Shown in pieces: positions 6,825 to 15,254 of a stretch of DNA of 45,817 nt (the stretch's first letter is position 1; every line of letters begins with the position of its first letter). The notes below the pieces were generated by a model. The model was given only the letters and a program-made list of their open reading frames with translations, was not told where the DNA came from and made no database searches. Source of the DNA: Eubacteriaceae bacterium (GTDB lineage: Bacteria > Bacillota > Clostridia > Lachnospirales > Lachnospiraceae); NCBI GenBank assembly GCA_910574015.1, contig CAJSYQ010000030.1:1-45817 (forward strand), written 5' to 3'. The translations under genes and the position numbers were made by a program.

Positions 6825-8594
6825 ATGAAGGTTCTACGAAAAAATGGTGAAATTGTAGAAGTAAACTTTGAAGAACAGGAGGGCAAAAAGGCATTTTGGC
6901 ATACGAGTGCACATGTGCTTGCACAGGCTGTAAAACGTTTATATCCAGAAACAAAGTGTGCCATTGGTCCGGCAATCCAAAATGGATTTTATTATGATTT
7001 TCAGTTTGAATTTTCATTTTCAGAAGATCATTTAAAGACAATCGAAGCAGAAATGCGAAAAATCGTAAAGGAGTCTCTATCCTTGCAAGTCTATGAGAAG
7101 TCAAAAGAAGAAGCTCTTAGCTTTATGGAGAATGCAGATGAAAAGTATAAAATTGAACTGATTCAAGAACTGAATGATACAGAGCAAATTAGCTTCTATA
7201 AGCAGGGAGAATATGAGGAGTTTTGTGCAGGACCACATATTTCTAATGTGTGCCAGATTAAAGCTATCAAACTATTGTCAGTAGCTGGAGCCTATTGGAG
7301 AGGTAACGAAAAAAATCAAATGTTAACGAGAATCTATGGTATATCTTTTCCAAAAGCGACACAATTAGATGAATATCTGCATATGGTTGAAGAAGCAAAA
7401 GCAAGAGACCACAGAAAATTGGGAAAGGAACTTGGAATATTTACTATTTTTGATGAGGGACCAGGATTACCAGTATTCCTGCCAAAAGGAATGATATTGA
7501 AGAACCTGCTGATTGATTATTGGAGGAAAATCCATCGCAGAGAAGGATATGTTGAAATTTCTACGCCTATTATGTTGGAAAGAAGTCTTTGGGAGATATC
7601 TGGTCATTGGGATTATTATAGAGACACCATGTACTCTCTTAAGGTTGAAGATGATGATTATGCAATCAAACCAATGAGTTGTCCAGGTGGAATGCTAGTG
7701 TATAAACTGGAACCGAGGTCATATAAGGAGCTTCCAATACGAATGGGAGAATTAGGGCATGTGCATCGTAATGAAAAGTCCGGAACTTTACATGGTCTTA
7801 TGAGAGTACGTTCATTTACACAGGATGACGCTCATATTCTTATGAGAAAAGCTCAGGCAATGGATGAGATACAAGGTGTTATGCGTCTTATTGATGAAGT
7901 TTACCAGAAGTTTGGTTTTTCATATGAAATTGAATTGTCAACGCGACCAGAGCATTCCATAGGAAGTGATGAAGATTGGCAGCTTGCTACGGAAGCTTTA
8001 GAAAAAGCAGTGCAGGGAATGGGTAAATCTTATGTAGTAAATGAAGGAGATGGTGCATTCTATGGACCGAAACTCGATTTTCATTTAAAAGATTCCATAG
8101 GCAGAACGTGGCAATGCGGAACAATACAGCTTGATTTCCAGCTTCCGCAAAGATTTGATATTGACTATATTGGGGCAGATGGAGAGAAACATCGTCCGAT
8201 TATGTTGCATAGAGTTGTATTTGGATCGATAGAACGTTTTATTGGCATTTTAATAGAACATTATGCGGGGAAATTTCCTGTGTGGATTGCACCTGTACAG
8301 GTTAAGGTTCTTCCAATTTCAGATAAATATAATGATTATGCTAAGAAAGTTGAAGGATTTTTGGAAGGAAATGATATCCGGGTGGAAGTGGATGTTAGAA
8401 GTGAGAAACTTGGATATAAAATTCGTGAAGCACGCATGGATAAGGTGCCATATATGATTATCGTAGGTGAAAACGAGAAAAACAATATGTCTGTATCCGT
8501 AAGACAAAGAGACGCAGAGCTTGATAAACAGGACATGGGAGAAATGAGTCTTGAACAAGTGGTCAATTTGGTAAAGAGAGGTGAGATAGAATGA
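6825..8594 (+). CDS. thrS: threonyl-tRNA synthetase lacking the TGS domain
   Basis: 589 residues from ATG at 6825, which has GGAG in AAGGAGC upstream. The enzyme charges tRNA-Thr. The editing domain is present: HTSAH (H26, H30) and CAGPH (Cys near 133). The class II catalytic core has MSCPGG, and the zinc ligands are C286, H337 and H462. The C-terminal anticodon-binding domain starts near WIAPVQVKVLP. All three zinc ligands sit 48-49 residues earlier than in E. coli ThrS. The N-terminal TGS domain is missing and replaced by about 22 residues. Such short isozymes are known in Firmicutes. It is controlled by its own threonyl T-box. It may be a second, inducible ThrRS or a resistance isoform; whether the genome has a full-length copy cannot be seen here. 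Confidence 0.95.
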   Translation: MKVLRKNGEIVEVNFEEQEGKKAFWHTSAHVLAQAVKRLYPETKCAIGPAIQNGFYYDFQFEFSFSEDHLKTIEAEMRKIVKESLSLQVYEKSKEEALSFMENADEKYKIELIQELNDTEQISFYKQGEYEEFCAGPHISNVCQIKAIKLLSVAGAYWRGNEKNQMLTRIYGISFPKATQLDEYLHMVEEAKARDHRKLGKELGIFTIFDEGPGLPVFLPKGMILKNLLIDYWRKIHRREGYVEISTPIMLERSLWEISGHWDYYRDTMYSLKVEDDDYAIKPMSCPGGMLVYKLEPRSYKELPIRMGELGHVHRNEKSGTLHGLMRVRSFTQDDAHILMRKAQAMDEIQGVMRLIDEVYQKFGFSYEIELSTRPEHSIGSDEDWQLATEALEKAVQGMGKSYVVNEGDGAFYGPKLDFHLKDSIGRTWQCGTIQLDFQLPQRFDIDYIGADGEKHRPIMLHRVVFGSIERFIGILIEHYAGKFPVWIAPVQVKVLPISDKYNDYAKKVEGFLEGNDIRVEVDVRSEKLGYKIREARMDKVPYMIIVGENEKNNMSVSVRQRDAELDKQDMGEMSLEQVVNLVKRGEIE

Positions 8595-8627
8595 AAGCAG
8601 CCATTTGCGATTCCTAGTTTAGAGAAT

Positions 8628-8846
8628 ATGGAATTATTTTTTGATGGAGCCTATGAAAAATGCATCGGCAAGCGGTGTTCATGTGGCAAGATACCTGACA
8701 GAGCTGGAGGGATAAATTCGGATGAACTGGAAGGAAAGTCTGAAATGTCTTCCGTGTATTCCATGTTGGCAGAGAGTAAGGGGTTCAAATTTCAGAAGGA
8801 CTATACAGAAGAACTGAAAAATATAGTTTCAAATTTCTTTTTATAG
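8628..8846 (+). CDS. hypothetical 72-residue frame after thrS, possibly a remnant
   Basis: The frame is open from directly after the thrS stop (same frame) and has an ATG at 8628 without a good ribosome binding site. The product has one Cys cluster (CIGKRCSCG) and an amphipathic C-terminal helix region; I recognise no family. Its last 46 bases overlap the 3' end of the opposite response-regulator gene. It could be the tail of a decayed gene rather than a functional one. Confidence 0.25.
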   Translation: MELFFDGAYEKCIGKRCSCGKIPDRAGGINSDELEGKSEMSSVYSMLAESKGFKFQKDYTEELKNIVSNFFL

Positions 8847-9517
8847 GTGCGTCCCAGTGGGATTTGGTGGGACGCATCGATTTCTATGGTCTGTTTTGTT
8901 CTGTCATACGAAGTGATTTTTTGCAGATTTACAATATAGCTTTTGTGAATCCGCAGAAAAACAGGGGGAAGCTTGGTTATCACAGCCTGTAAAGACATAT
9001 GGCTGATGATGGTAGTGCCATATATGTGGATCAGTAAATTTTTGTGCTGTGCTTCAATATAATTGATCTGGGAAGGATGCAGATTATAAGATACGTTTTT
9101 CTTGTAGGGGAACGTAATCATCGGCTCTTTGGAGGGATGTGATGATGTGAAATGTGCCAGAGCTTCCAGCAGATCATTTTCAGAATAAGGTTTCGTCAGA
9201 TAGGAATAGCAGTGTAGTTTCTGTACTGCCGGATATATTTCATCGGTAAGGATAGTCAGAAAAATAATAGGAGTATTTTTGTACTGGGGATGATCGCGGA
9301 TCATAAGACCAAAATCAAGTCCGGAGAGGGCATTTTCCTCATGGGATAAAATAATATCCAGAAGAAAAAGGTCATAGTTATCTGTGTCAAGAAGCGATAC
9401 TGCATCATGATAAGAGGCAGCACAGGATACATTCCACTCCGGATAACTGTTTTTTAAAATCAGTTCAATTGCGTTTCTCTGTATTTTTTCATCTTCCAAA
9501 ATCAAAACTGAATACAT
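8801..9517 (-). CDS. AgrA-like response regulator with LytTR DNA-binding domain
   Basis: 238 residues from ATG at 9517, preceded by GAGGAGG; an in-frame upstream start at 9556 is less likely. The receiver domain has the acidic pair E8-D9, phosphoacceptor D54 (LLDII) and K109 (YLTKP). Residues about 135-238 form a LytTR domain (YIEAQHKNLLIHIYG, FLRIHKSYIVNL, IPLGRTYKKKF). Family members bind direct repeats upstream of target promoters and pair with GHKL histidine kinases. The likely partner kinase lies 4.5 kb away at 14060-15139 on the same strand, with six opposite-strand genes between. Its 3' end contains a coding palindrome (8848-8876). Confidence 0.92.
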   Translation of the reverse strand: MYSVLILEDEKIQRNAIELILKNSYPEWNVSCAASYHDAVSLLDTDNYDLFLLDIILSHEENALSGLDFGLMIRDHPQYKNTPIIFLTILTDEIYPAVQKLHCYSYLTKPYSENDLLEALAHFTSSHPSKEPMITFPYKKNVSYNLHPSQINYIEAQHKNLLIHIYGTTIISHMSLQAVITKLPPVFLRIHKSYIVNLQKITSYDRTKQTIEIDASHQIPLGRTYKKKFETIFFSSSV

Positions 9518-9663
9518 AAAAATCCTCCTCTGATGTGGCAACAGAATAATGATCAAGGCTTATTTATCGATCTGCTAAAATCATTGTAACATATTTTGTT
9601 GTAAAAAAATACTCCTCAAAAATCGTCGTTCAGTCCATATATGTGCGGCTTGTGCAGAACCTA

Positions 9664-9692
9664 TTGACAATGGATCGGTAAATTGTTATAAG
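9664..9692 (+). promoter_or_regulatory. strong sigma-A promoter of the plus-strand cluster
   Basis: TTGACA (9664-9669), a 17-base spacer and TATAAG (9687-9692). It lies in the 9518-9706 region between the divergent response regulator and the secreted-protein gene. I could not identify convincing LytTR direct repeats upstream, so control by the neighbouring regulator is inference. Confidence 0.75.
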
Positions 9693-9754
9693 AGAGTCAG
9701 GGGATAATGGGAAAATATTGGAATATTTCATTTAAAAAAGTGGAGGATTTGGTA

Positions 9755-10180
9755 ATGATGAGAAAGAAATTGATTTGTAGCCTGTTTAGTCTGGGGATGA
9801 TTGTGCAATATATTTTGAGTCCACAAGCAGTAGTTGTCATCCGTGCACAGGAAGAAGGATTGCAGGAATTTGTTCAAGAGGAGCTAACAACAGATGCAGC
9901 ACAATATATGGAGGATGAATGGGAAGATATTCAACAGGTGCTTGTTTCGTGTGAGAAAGAATTTGGTATTGTAAAACAAGAAGTGGAAAATTTGGCATTG
10001 GCAAATCCTTTTGTTATCTATGATGTGGAGGGTGATACACAGGAGAAATGTATTTATTTTCCTTTGGTTAATCGTAACAGCAAAAAAATTGTAGCAGTTG
10101 TAGCCTTGGTTAAAACGACAATAGCCGGATGGCAGTATACCATAAGCAGATATTGCAGAAAAGTATTGTCTTATAAATAA
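9755..10180 (+). CDS. small secreted protein, unknown function
   Basis: About 141 residues from ATG at 9755 with GGAGG upstream. A signal peptide (MMRKKLICSLFSLGMIVQYI, cleavage probably near IRAQ) is followed by an acidic helical segment (EEFVQEEL-type, residues about 35-65) and a beta-rich C-terminus (NPFVIYDVEGDTQEKCIYFP, VAVVALVKT, GWQYTIS). The YFP-V-N-G/S-K-V-V layout recalls secreted pro-domain-like proteins of Firmicutes, but this is an impression and not an identification. It is the first gene of the plus-strand cluster behind a strong promoter. Confidence 0.75.
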   Translation: MMRKKLICSLFSLGMIVQYILSPQAVVVIRAQEEGLQEFVQEELTTDAAQYMEDEWEDIQQVLVSCEKEFGIVKQEVENLALANPFVIYDVEGDTQEKCIYFPLVNRNSKKIVAVVALVKTTIAGWQYTISRYCRKVLSYK

Positions 10181-10231
10181 CAATATATTCTGTAGTGTAT
10201 TCAGGATTGACTATATGGGAGGTATTTATAA

Positions 10232-11188
10232 ATGAGGAAAAAGTATATTGCAGTCTTATGTGTGGCAATCCTATTTGCCGTAGTTCTTTTGGCGGTATGG
10301 TTTATGGGATGGAAGTCAGACCGCACGGATTCTGTTAAAAGGGATGTGACTGTCCATAAAGATGTGACGGACGAGACAGATGAGATAGATAAAATGCTTG
10401 ATATGGAAGCATATTTTCAAATGATAGCAGATGTGGATGAAGGCGATTATCAGGAAACAGATGAATCTGTAGTGAAGATTCCGTATGAGAACCTTCAGTT
10501 GAACCGGTCAAACATGTATTTAAAAGAAGGCTTACAGTTCAGCCTCAGGTTTCAGCCGGATGAATATTCCAAATGGAATAAGGTAGAAGATCCATATGCT
10601 TTTTGGAATGTGTTAAGGAAGGCTGCAGTATGGAAAAGTTCAAATGAAGAGGTTGCAACTGTGAAAGATGGAGTCGTCAAAGCAATCTCCCAGGGGGAGG
10701 CACTGATTACCGTCAGGCTGAAAGAATTTACCCATACGTGTAAGATCAACGTGATGCCAAAGGAGGAAGATGAAGCAATTCCTCTCCGGTTTAATAATAA
10801 TTTTTTTACGGAAGAGCTTTATAAGAAAGTAAAAGGGATAGAGGTATATGGTATAGATCCTCTTTTCCGCATTACCTCGAAATATGGGATCTCATATATT
10901 TATGCAATGCTGGCGGAGTATAATGAGATAAAAAAATATGCCGATGAGCCGAATGAGAAGGGTTATGGAATGGGGGGGATTATCTTAATTCTGGAAAATG
11001 GAGAAGAAATTCTTGTAGGAAGTGAAGAATGCATTAGGGGAGAACTATCTATAACAGGTGCGTTAGCATACCAGGGGAAAAAATATAAATGTTACTATGG
11101 GCCAGACGCAGACTATGGGAAGGCAAACTTGTGGAGCTTTGAAATATATTATTTTGGACCGCAGTTGAGAAGTCTGGAGAAAAGCTGA
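10232..11188 (+). CDS. membrane-anchored protein with an Ig-like (BIG2) domain
   Basis: 318 residues. An N-terminal hydrophobic helix (residues 6-26) acts as an uncleaved anchor or signal and is followed by an acidic linker. Residues about 80-180 form a bacterial Ig-like group 2 module (AAVWKSSNEEVATVKDG, then VVKAISQGEALITVRL). The C-terminal 140 residues have no recognised family; they look like an alpha/beta domain (GIILILENGEEILVGSEEC) resembling a membrane-stress or substrate-binding fold. It follows the secreted protein after 51 bases with GGGAGG in front of its ATG, so it is probably cotranscribed. Confidence 0.75.
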   Translation: MRKKYIAVLCVAILFAVVLLAVWFMGWKSDRTDSVKRDVTVHKDVTDETDEIDKMLDMEAYFQMIADVDEGDYQETDESVVKIPYENLQLNRSNMYLKEGLQFSLRFQPDEYSKWNKVEDPYAFWNVLRKAAVWKSSNEEVATVKDGVVKAISQGEALITVRLKEFTHTCKINVMPKEEDEAIPLRFNNNFFTEELYKKVKGIEVYGIDPLFRITSKYGISYIYAMLAEYNEIKKYADEPNEKGYGMGGIILILENGEEILVGSEECIRGELSITGALAYQGKKYKCYYGPDADYGKANLWSFEIYYFGPQLRSLEKS

Positions 11189-11233
11189 TTGTTTTGGTAC
11201 TAAATGAAAGTTGGCTAAAGAAATGGGGTTACC

Positions 11234-11488
11234 ATGGAGAAAAAATTAATGTTTCTATTGCAGGAGGTTCTTGAGTTAGAGGAGGAGCCTGACAGGGCAG
11301 CGGATCCAATAGAGGATCTGGGGATGGATTCAATTGATATTGTTGACTATGTCCTGCGCATAGAAGAGAAATTTGGCTGCAATATAGATGAATTTGATAC
11401 GCTGAGCCAGCATATGAGGACAGTGGGTGAGATGATCGGCTATCTGGCACAGTTCCTGGAAAATGGGGAGGGGACAAATGATGGATAG
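11234..11488 (+). CDS. acyl carrier protein paired with a PaaK-like ligase
   Basis: 84 residues, strongly acidic. IEDLGMDSIDIVDYVLRIEE places the phosphopantetheine serine in DSI, followed by the acidic helix II and EKFGCNIDEFDTL. It is translationally coupled to the adenylating enzyme, whose start lies within its last codons. Family knowledge: a stand-alone ACP directly fused in transcription to an AMP-forming ligase usually receives the activated acid as a thioester. It resembles the orphan ACP at 137-397 in using DSI. What acid is loaded is unknown. Confidence 0.88.
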   Translation: MEKKLMFLLQEVLELEEEPDRAADPIEDLGMDSIDIVDYVLRIEEKFGCNIDEFDTLSQHMRTVGEMIGYLAQFLENGEGTNDG

Positions 11489-12737
11489 GAAAATGCAGAT
11501 GGCGGTATATGCGTATAAGAATACGGCTCTATACCATGACCGGTGGAGTGGGAGGATAGCTATAGATCAGGTAGCGGAACAGGGAAACTGGGAGGAGATT
11601 CCATGTATTGAGAAGAAGGATTTGGTATTTGCAGGGACCAGGGCGATTTCTAAAGAGCATATGGGAAAGTATGCGACAGACCGTCTGCTTAGGACACATA
11701 CCTCTGGGACATCAGGTATTTGTCTTAGTACTTATTGGGACAAGGGAGACTATCTCGCCTCACTCCTGCCTCTTTGGATGGAACGATGGAAGGTAGCGAA
11801 GGTGCATCCAAAGGACAGGGTATGTTTTTTTAATACAGTGCTTCCGCGGGATGTGGATTGTATTCAGGAAGAGAATTCTCTGATCTTTTCAAAGTCAGGC
11901 ATGACAGAGCGAAGACTAGAGGAAATATACGGGATGATGCAGGAGTATTCTCCCAGATGGCTTCTTCTCCATCCGGGCATGGCGATGCTATTCTGTAATC
12001 TGGTGGAAAAGAAGAAAATGCCGCTGCTTTCCTCTCTGCGATATATTGAGGTAACAGGGGAGATGATTCTGGAATCGCAGATAGAGCGGCTGGAACAGAT
12101 TTTTTCCTGTACAGTCAGGAGCCATTATGGAACGATGGAAGTAAGCTCCATCGGATATGAAGAGGAGGAGGGACTGTATCGGCTGTTTGAATCCTCAACT
12201 TATCTGGAGATATTGGATGATTCAGGAAAGAGTGTAGAGGATGGTACAGAAGGAAATATTTATGTGACATCGCTTCACAATCATGCTATGCCTGTTATCC
12301 GTTATGGACTGGGTGACAGGGGAAGGATTATACGAAAGCAGTACAAACAGAAAGAAGTTCGGTTTTTGCAGCTCTGTAAAGCAAGAAAGAATGATTTGCT
12401 TTATATGCCGGATGGAGATTGTATCCAGCCGGATGGACTGCTGAAACCGGTAGAATATCTAAATGGGGCAGAGGATGTGATGGTTCTTCAGTTTCGTGCC
12501 ATTCAGGAACGGAGAGACCTTGTCCGGCTGCATATTATTCTTGACAGTGATTATGAGGAGAGGATGTTTGCGGATCATTATATGAGATTGCTGGACGAGA
12601 GAATGAAAGATGGAATCCGGTATGAATTTGTCTTTAGAGGGGAGAAGTTGTTTCCGGATAGACTTACTGGGAAACTGGGATGGTTTGAAAGTAGATGCGG
12701 AGGAGGAACAGGAGTTGAAAAGAACAAGGATATATAG
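11478..12737 (+). CDS. PaaK/CapK-like AMP-forming ligase (ACP loading or CoA ligase)
   Basis: About 419 residues from ATG at 11478 (or 11481), with GAGGGG upstream inside the ACP gene. The adenylation motifs of the phenylacetate-CoA ligase/coenzyme F390 synthetase branch are visible: THTSGTSG (phosphate loop), HYGTMEVSS (A5-like), NHAMPVIRYGLGDRG (A7-like) and a C-terminal subdomain. It should adenylate a carboxylic acid and pass it to a thiol; the overlapping ACP is the obvious acceptor. It is shorter than acyl-CoA synthetases of the ACS type, as expected for this branch. Substrate unknown. The 3' end overlaps the next gene by 23 bases. Confidence 0.85.
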   Translation: MMDRKMQMAVYAYKNTALYHDRWSGRIAIDQVAEQGNWEEIPCIEKKDLVFAGTRAISKEHMGKYATDRLLRTHTSGTSGICLSTYWDKGDYLASLLPLWMERWKVAKVHPKDRVCFFNTVLPRDVDCIQEENSLIFSKSGMTERRLEEIYGMMQEYSPRWLLLHPGMAMLFCNLVEKKKMPLLSSLRYIEVTGEMILESQIERLEQIFSCTVRSHYGTMEVSSIGYEEEEGLYRLFESSTYLEILDDSGKSVEDGTEGNIYVTSLHNHAMPVIRYGLGDRGRIIRKQYKQKEVRFLQLCKARKNDLLYMPDGDCIQPDGLLKPVEYLNGAEDVMVLQFRAIQERRDLVRLHIILDSDYEERMFADHYMRLLDERMKDGIRYEFVFRGEKLFPDRLTGKLGWFESRCGGGTGVEKNKDI

Positions 12738-13344
12738 GGTTTTAGTTGTAGTTGTGTCTGCTCTCTCATTATTAGTAAATGTAAATGTAGCCGAGGCAAT
12801 GGAATGCTACAAGGAATTTTGGGCAGTATACAGATGCTCTTCATGTGAGGATACGGCGAAAGATTCTAAAATGACAGACTCTGCTTTTTGCTCAGGTCGA
12901 CATGCAAGACAATACGGAGTAAAACTGTGTACACACTGCAAAAATGTTAAATCAAACTGTGCATCTTTCTATAAAAGAGGATACACAGATTATAACTGTC
13001 TTGCCTATGCACTTGGGCGAAATGGCGTGCAGTCATGGGTTTGGGAGAAAAATTGGGGACAGATTGGACCTACTTTAGATGAATTTAAAAAGTATATATC
13101 TAAACGAGGATATAAATATACTACAGATGGGAATAAAGCGACAGGGAAAAAGATATTTTATGTATATGCACAGAGTGGACACGTAAAGCATTTTGCAAGG
13201 AAGTATACATTAGATGGAAAAAAAGTCAGCGGAGCTGCGACTTTGTCAAAATGGGGAAACGGAGCTCTGTATGGCACTGCTTCTACGGATCCTTATAATT
13301 TTGATTCGGGATATGGAAAACTTGCGTTAATCTGTTATAAATAA
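12715..13344 (+). CDS. secreted Cys-rich protein with papain/NlpC-like Cys and His motifs
   Basis: About 209 residues. TTG at 12715 is chosen as start because AGGAGG lies eight bases upstream and it gives a clean signal peptide (KRTR then a hydrophobic run, cleavage near VAEA). The mature part has two CxxC pairs (CSSC, CTHC) that could bind zinc, then YNCLAYALG and, about 70 residues on, SGHVKHFAR. A Cys in NC-A-YALG followed by a His after a Gly-rich turn is seen in some papain-fold/NlpC-P60-like proteins, so a secreted hydrolase or transferase is possible. The assignment rests on short motifs only. It is coupled to the ligase gene upstream. Confidence 0.7.
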   Translation: MKRTRIYRVLVVVVSALSLLVNVNVAEAMECYKEFWAVYRCSSCEDTAKDSKMTDSAFCSGRHARQYGVKLCTHCKNVKSNCASFYKRGYTDYNCLAYALGRNGVQSWVWEKNWGQIGPTLDEFKKYISKRGYKYTTDGNKATGKKIFYVYAQSGHVKHFARKYTLDGKKVSGAATLSKWGNGALYGTASTDPYNFDSGYGKLALICYK

Positions 13345-13363
13345 TATAGAGGAGATCATTGAT

Positions 13364-14071
13364 ATGAGAAAAAAAATTTTAGTTATAAGTTTATTTTTAG
13401 TTCTATTATTCTTGGTACTATTAGTTAGTCTTGTGTATCTCATCGGAAGAAAACCACCAACAGATTTGACAGTAACCACAAATTTGCCAGCGGCTACAGG
13501 TCAAGTATTAACGGGTAAATCAGTCGAAGAAATTATTAAAGAGAATGCGGAAGAAATGAAGAAAGGAGTGGAGGATCAGACAAGTTCCAACCCATTTGAC
13601 TATATTGATGAGGAATGCTTTGACAATATAGCGGCATTAGGATTTGATGCGGTAGAGGTGCTGGGAGAAGAGCAATCAACAGTAGGGCTAAATTCTTATA
13701 TATCCGGTCTGCTTATAGAGAAAATTACCAGATGTGATTTGGGAAGTTGGGAATCGGGGATACAATTTTTTCAATTATGGAAAGGCTATATTTCGATGAT
13801 TCCCGAAGAATTATCAGTGCTTGTTTCCAATAAAGACATGGCAGGTAACGATAAAGTAGAAAAAATAAGAACTTATGGTATATTTGGGGAGGCATTCCTA
13901 AAGGATTTTTTGAGAAATGGAGAGAATTCAAGGTTATTTTGTGATGTGGGAAAGAAACCGGATCTTACGGAGGAGGAGAGAAAACAGCTTCAAACATTGT
14001 TAATTTCTGATTCTGCAGAAATTGAGAAAGCATTTGTATATCTGATAAAAAAGAACAAATTACAGGAATAA
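13364..14071 (+). CDS. membrane-anchored protein, unknown function
   Basis: 235 residues. Residues 5-28 form a long Leu/Val-rich transmembrane helix, so the rest is probably outside the cell. The remainder is helical and acidic, with no family I recognise (EEIIKENAEEMKKGVE, FLKDFLRNGENSRLF). GGAG precedes its ATG, and it starts 20 bases after the Cys-rich secreted protein. It could be an immunity or partner protein for that product, but this rests on position alone. Its end overlaps the end of the opposite histidine-kinase gene by 12 bases. Confidence 0.7.
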   Translation: MRKKILVISLFLVLLFLVLLVSLVYLIGRKPPTDLTVTTNLPAATGQVLTGKSVEEIIKENAEEMKKGVEDQTSSNPFDYIDEECFDNIAALGFDAVEVLGEEQSTVGLNSYISGLLIEKITRCDLGSWESGIQFFQLWKGYISMIPEELSVLVSNKDMAGNDKVEKIRTYGIFGEAFLKDFLRNGENSRLFCDVGKKPDLTEEERKQLQTLLISDSAEIEKAFVYLIKKNKLQE

Positions 14072-15139
14072 TTCAAATTGAAGCGTTCCCCCGTTATTTT
14101 CTTCAGAGACTGTTACGAAGATAACTCCGTTATATGAATCAACTAATTTTTTGAGCTTATATAAACCAATTCCATGGTCAGCGGAAGATTTGACCTTTGT
14201 TGTATAGCCCTTGTCAAAAAGAGAAGGCAGATGTATTTCAGAGATGTTTAAACAGTCATTTTTAATTATACAGTGTATCTTGTTTCCCGTTGTATCCAGC
14301 AATAGGTTAATACAGCCCTGTTCAGGGCAGGCCTCCAGTGCATTATCGATGAGGATGCCCAGGATTTCCACCAGGATATACTCAGGGATCCTGGTGGAGA
14401 GGGAATATTGTTTTATTTCAATATAGAAAATTTGATTTCGGTTTTCTGCCTGGGTATATTTATTGATCAGGAGTCCGGAGACAAGATGATAATTTAGTTT
14501 CAGTAAATCCAGCTGGCGAGGATCCGGGATAAGTTGACCGATGTAATTCAAAAGTGCATTTGAAAGGGATTCATAATCGGGATAGTTCAGGGGCAGCATT
14601 TGTATTGATTGAAGATGATTATGAAAATCATGTTGACGCATCCGGATACAGTTAATAAGTTCATCTAAAACAGGGAGATAGGCTTTGTAGGCTTCTAGTT
14701 CCCTTTTTTGATTAGAAAGAGGAAATGGGGGAAGAAAAGGGTAAAATAGACAGGATATCAGTACAAGTATAAAATTTGCAATTAATGTGTCAAGGCCGTT
14801 CATTCGTATAGGCCCCAAAAGGTCAAAAAGGAAAAGACACAATGATTTTATTATCCCGGTAAGGATATATGTTACTGTGAAGATTACAAGCAGTTCCCTA
14901 AAGGGGATGCGAAGGATGATAAATAATAAGATGAGATGGCACAAAATAGTAATGACTGCGGACAGCAGAATATGCTGGACTGAGAGATTCAGAAGGCAGA
15001 CAAAAAAAATGCAGGGTATGGATAGGCACAACATTTTTCTTAACGTAACGCTGAGCTTATTTTCCAGTAGGGAGTTTATGATAATATAAATGTACAAAAA
15101 ATCTAATATAAATGTCACATAGTTTATCAACAATGTCAT
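14060..15139 (-). CDS. AgrC-like sensor histidine kinase (GHKL)
   Basis: 359 residues. Five or six hydrophobic segments fill the first 140 residues, as in peptide-sensing AgrC/ComD kinases. The H-box is RQHDFHNHLQ with H170, the N-box is EILGILIDNALEA (N266), and the G-box is DHGIGLYKL. It should autophosphorylate at H170 and pass the phosphate to a LytTR regulator, most likely that at 8801-9517. I see no agrB or agrD-like gene nearby, so its signal may be a product of the enclosed plus-strand genes. Weak promoter elements lie at about 15150-15190. Confidence 0.9.
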   Translation of the reverse strand: MTLLINYVTFILDFLYIYIIINSLLENKLSVTLRKMLCLSIPCIFFVCLLNLSVQHILLSAVITILCHLILLFIILRIPFRELLVIFTVTYILTGIIKSLCLFLFDLLGPIRMNGLDTLIANFILVLISCLFYPFLPPFPLSNQKRELEAYKAYLPVLDELINCIRMRQHDFHNHLQSIQMLPLNYPDYESLSNALLNYIGQLIPDPRQLDLLKLNYHLVSGLLINKYTQAENRNQIFYIEIKQYSLSTRIPEYILVEILGILIDNALEACPEQGCINLLLDTTGNKIHCIIKNDCLNISEIHLPSLFDKGYTTKVKSSADHGIGLYKLKKLVDSYNGVIFVTVSEENNGGTLQFELFL

Positions 15140-15254
15140 ATAAATTTTCCTTCATCGTGTATTCCATTCTATTCTAATTTATTTTTTTGTGAAAAGCAAG
15201 AAGAATGCAGCAATAGAAAGAAAACACCTTGTCAAATCCTCGCCGATTTCCCTG

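Noticed and set aside
8848-8876. Hairpin as a terminator between thrS and the response regulator
   Set aside because: It lies within the response-regulator coding sequence and has no T run on either side.
14060-15250. An agrD-like peptide gene next to the AgrC-like kinase
   Set aside because: I looked on both strands around the kinase and regulator and found no short frame with a charged tail and Cys-containing core, and no agrB.
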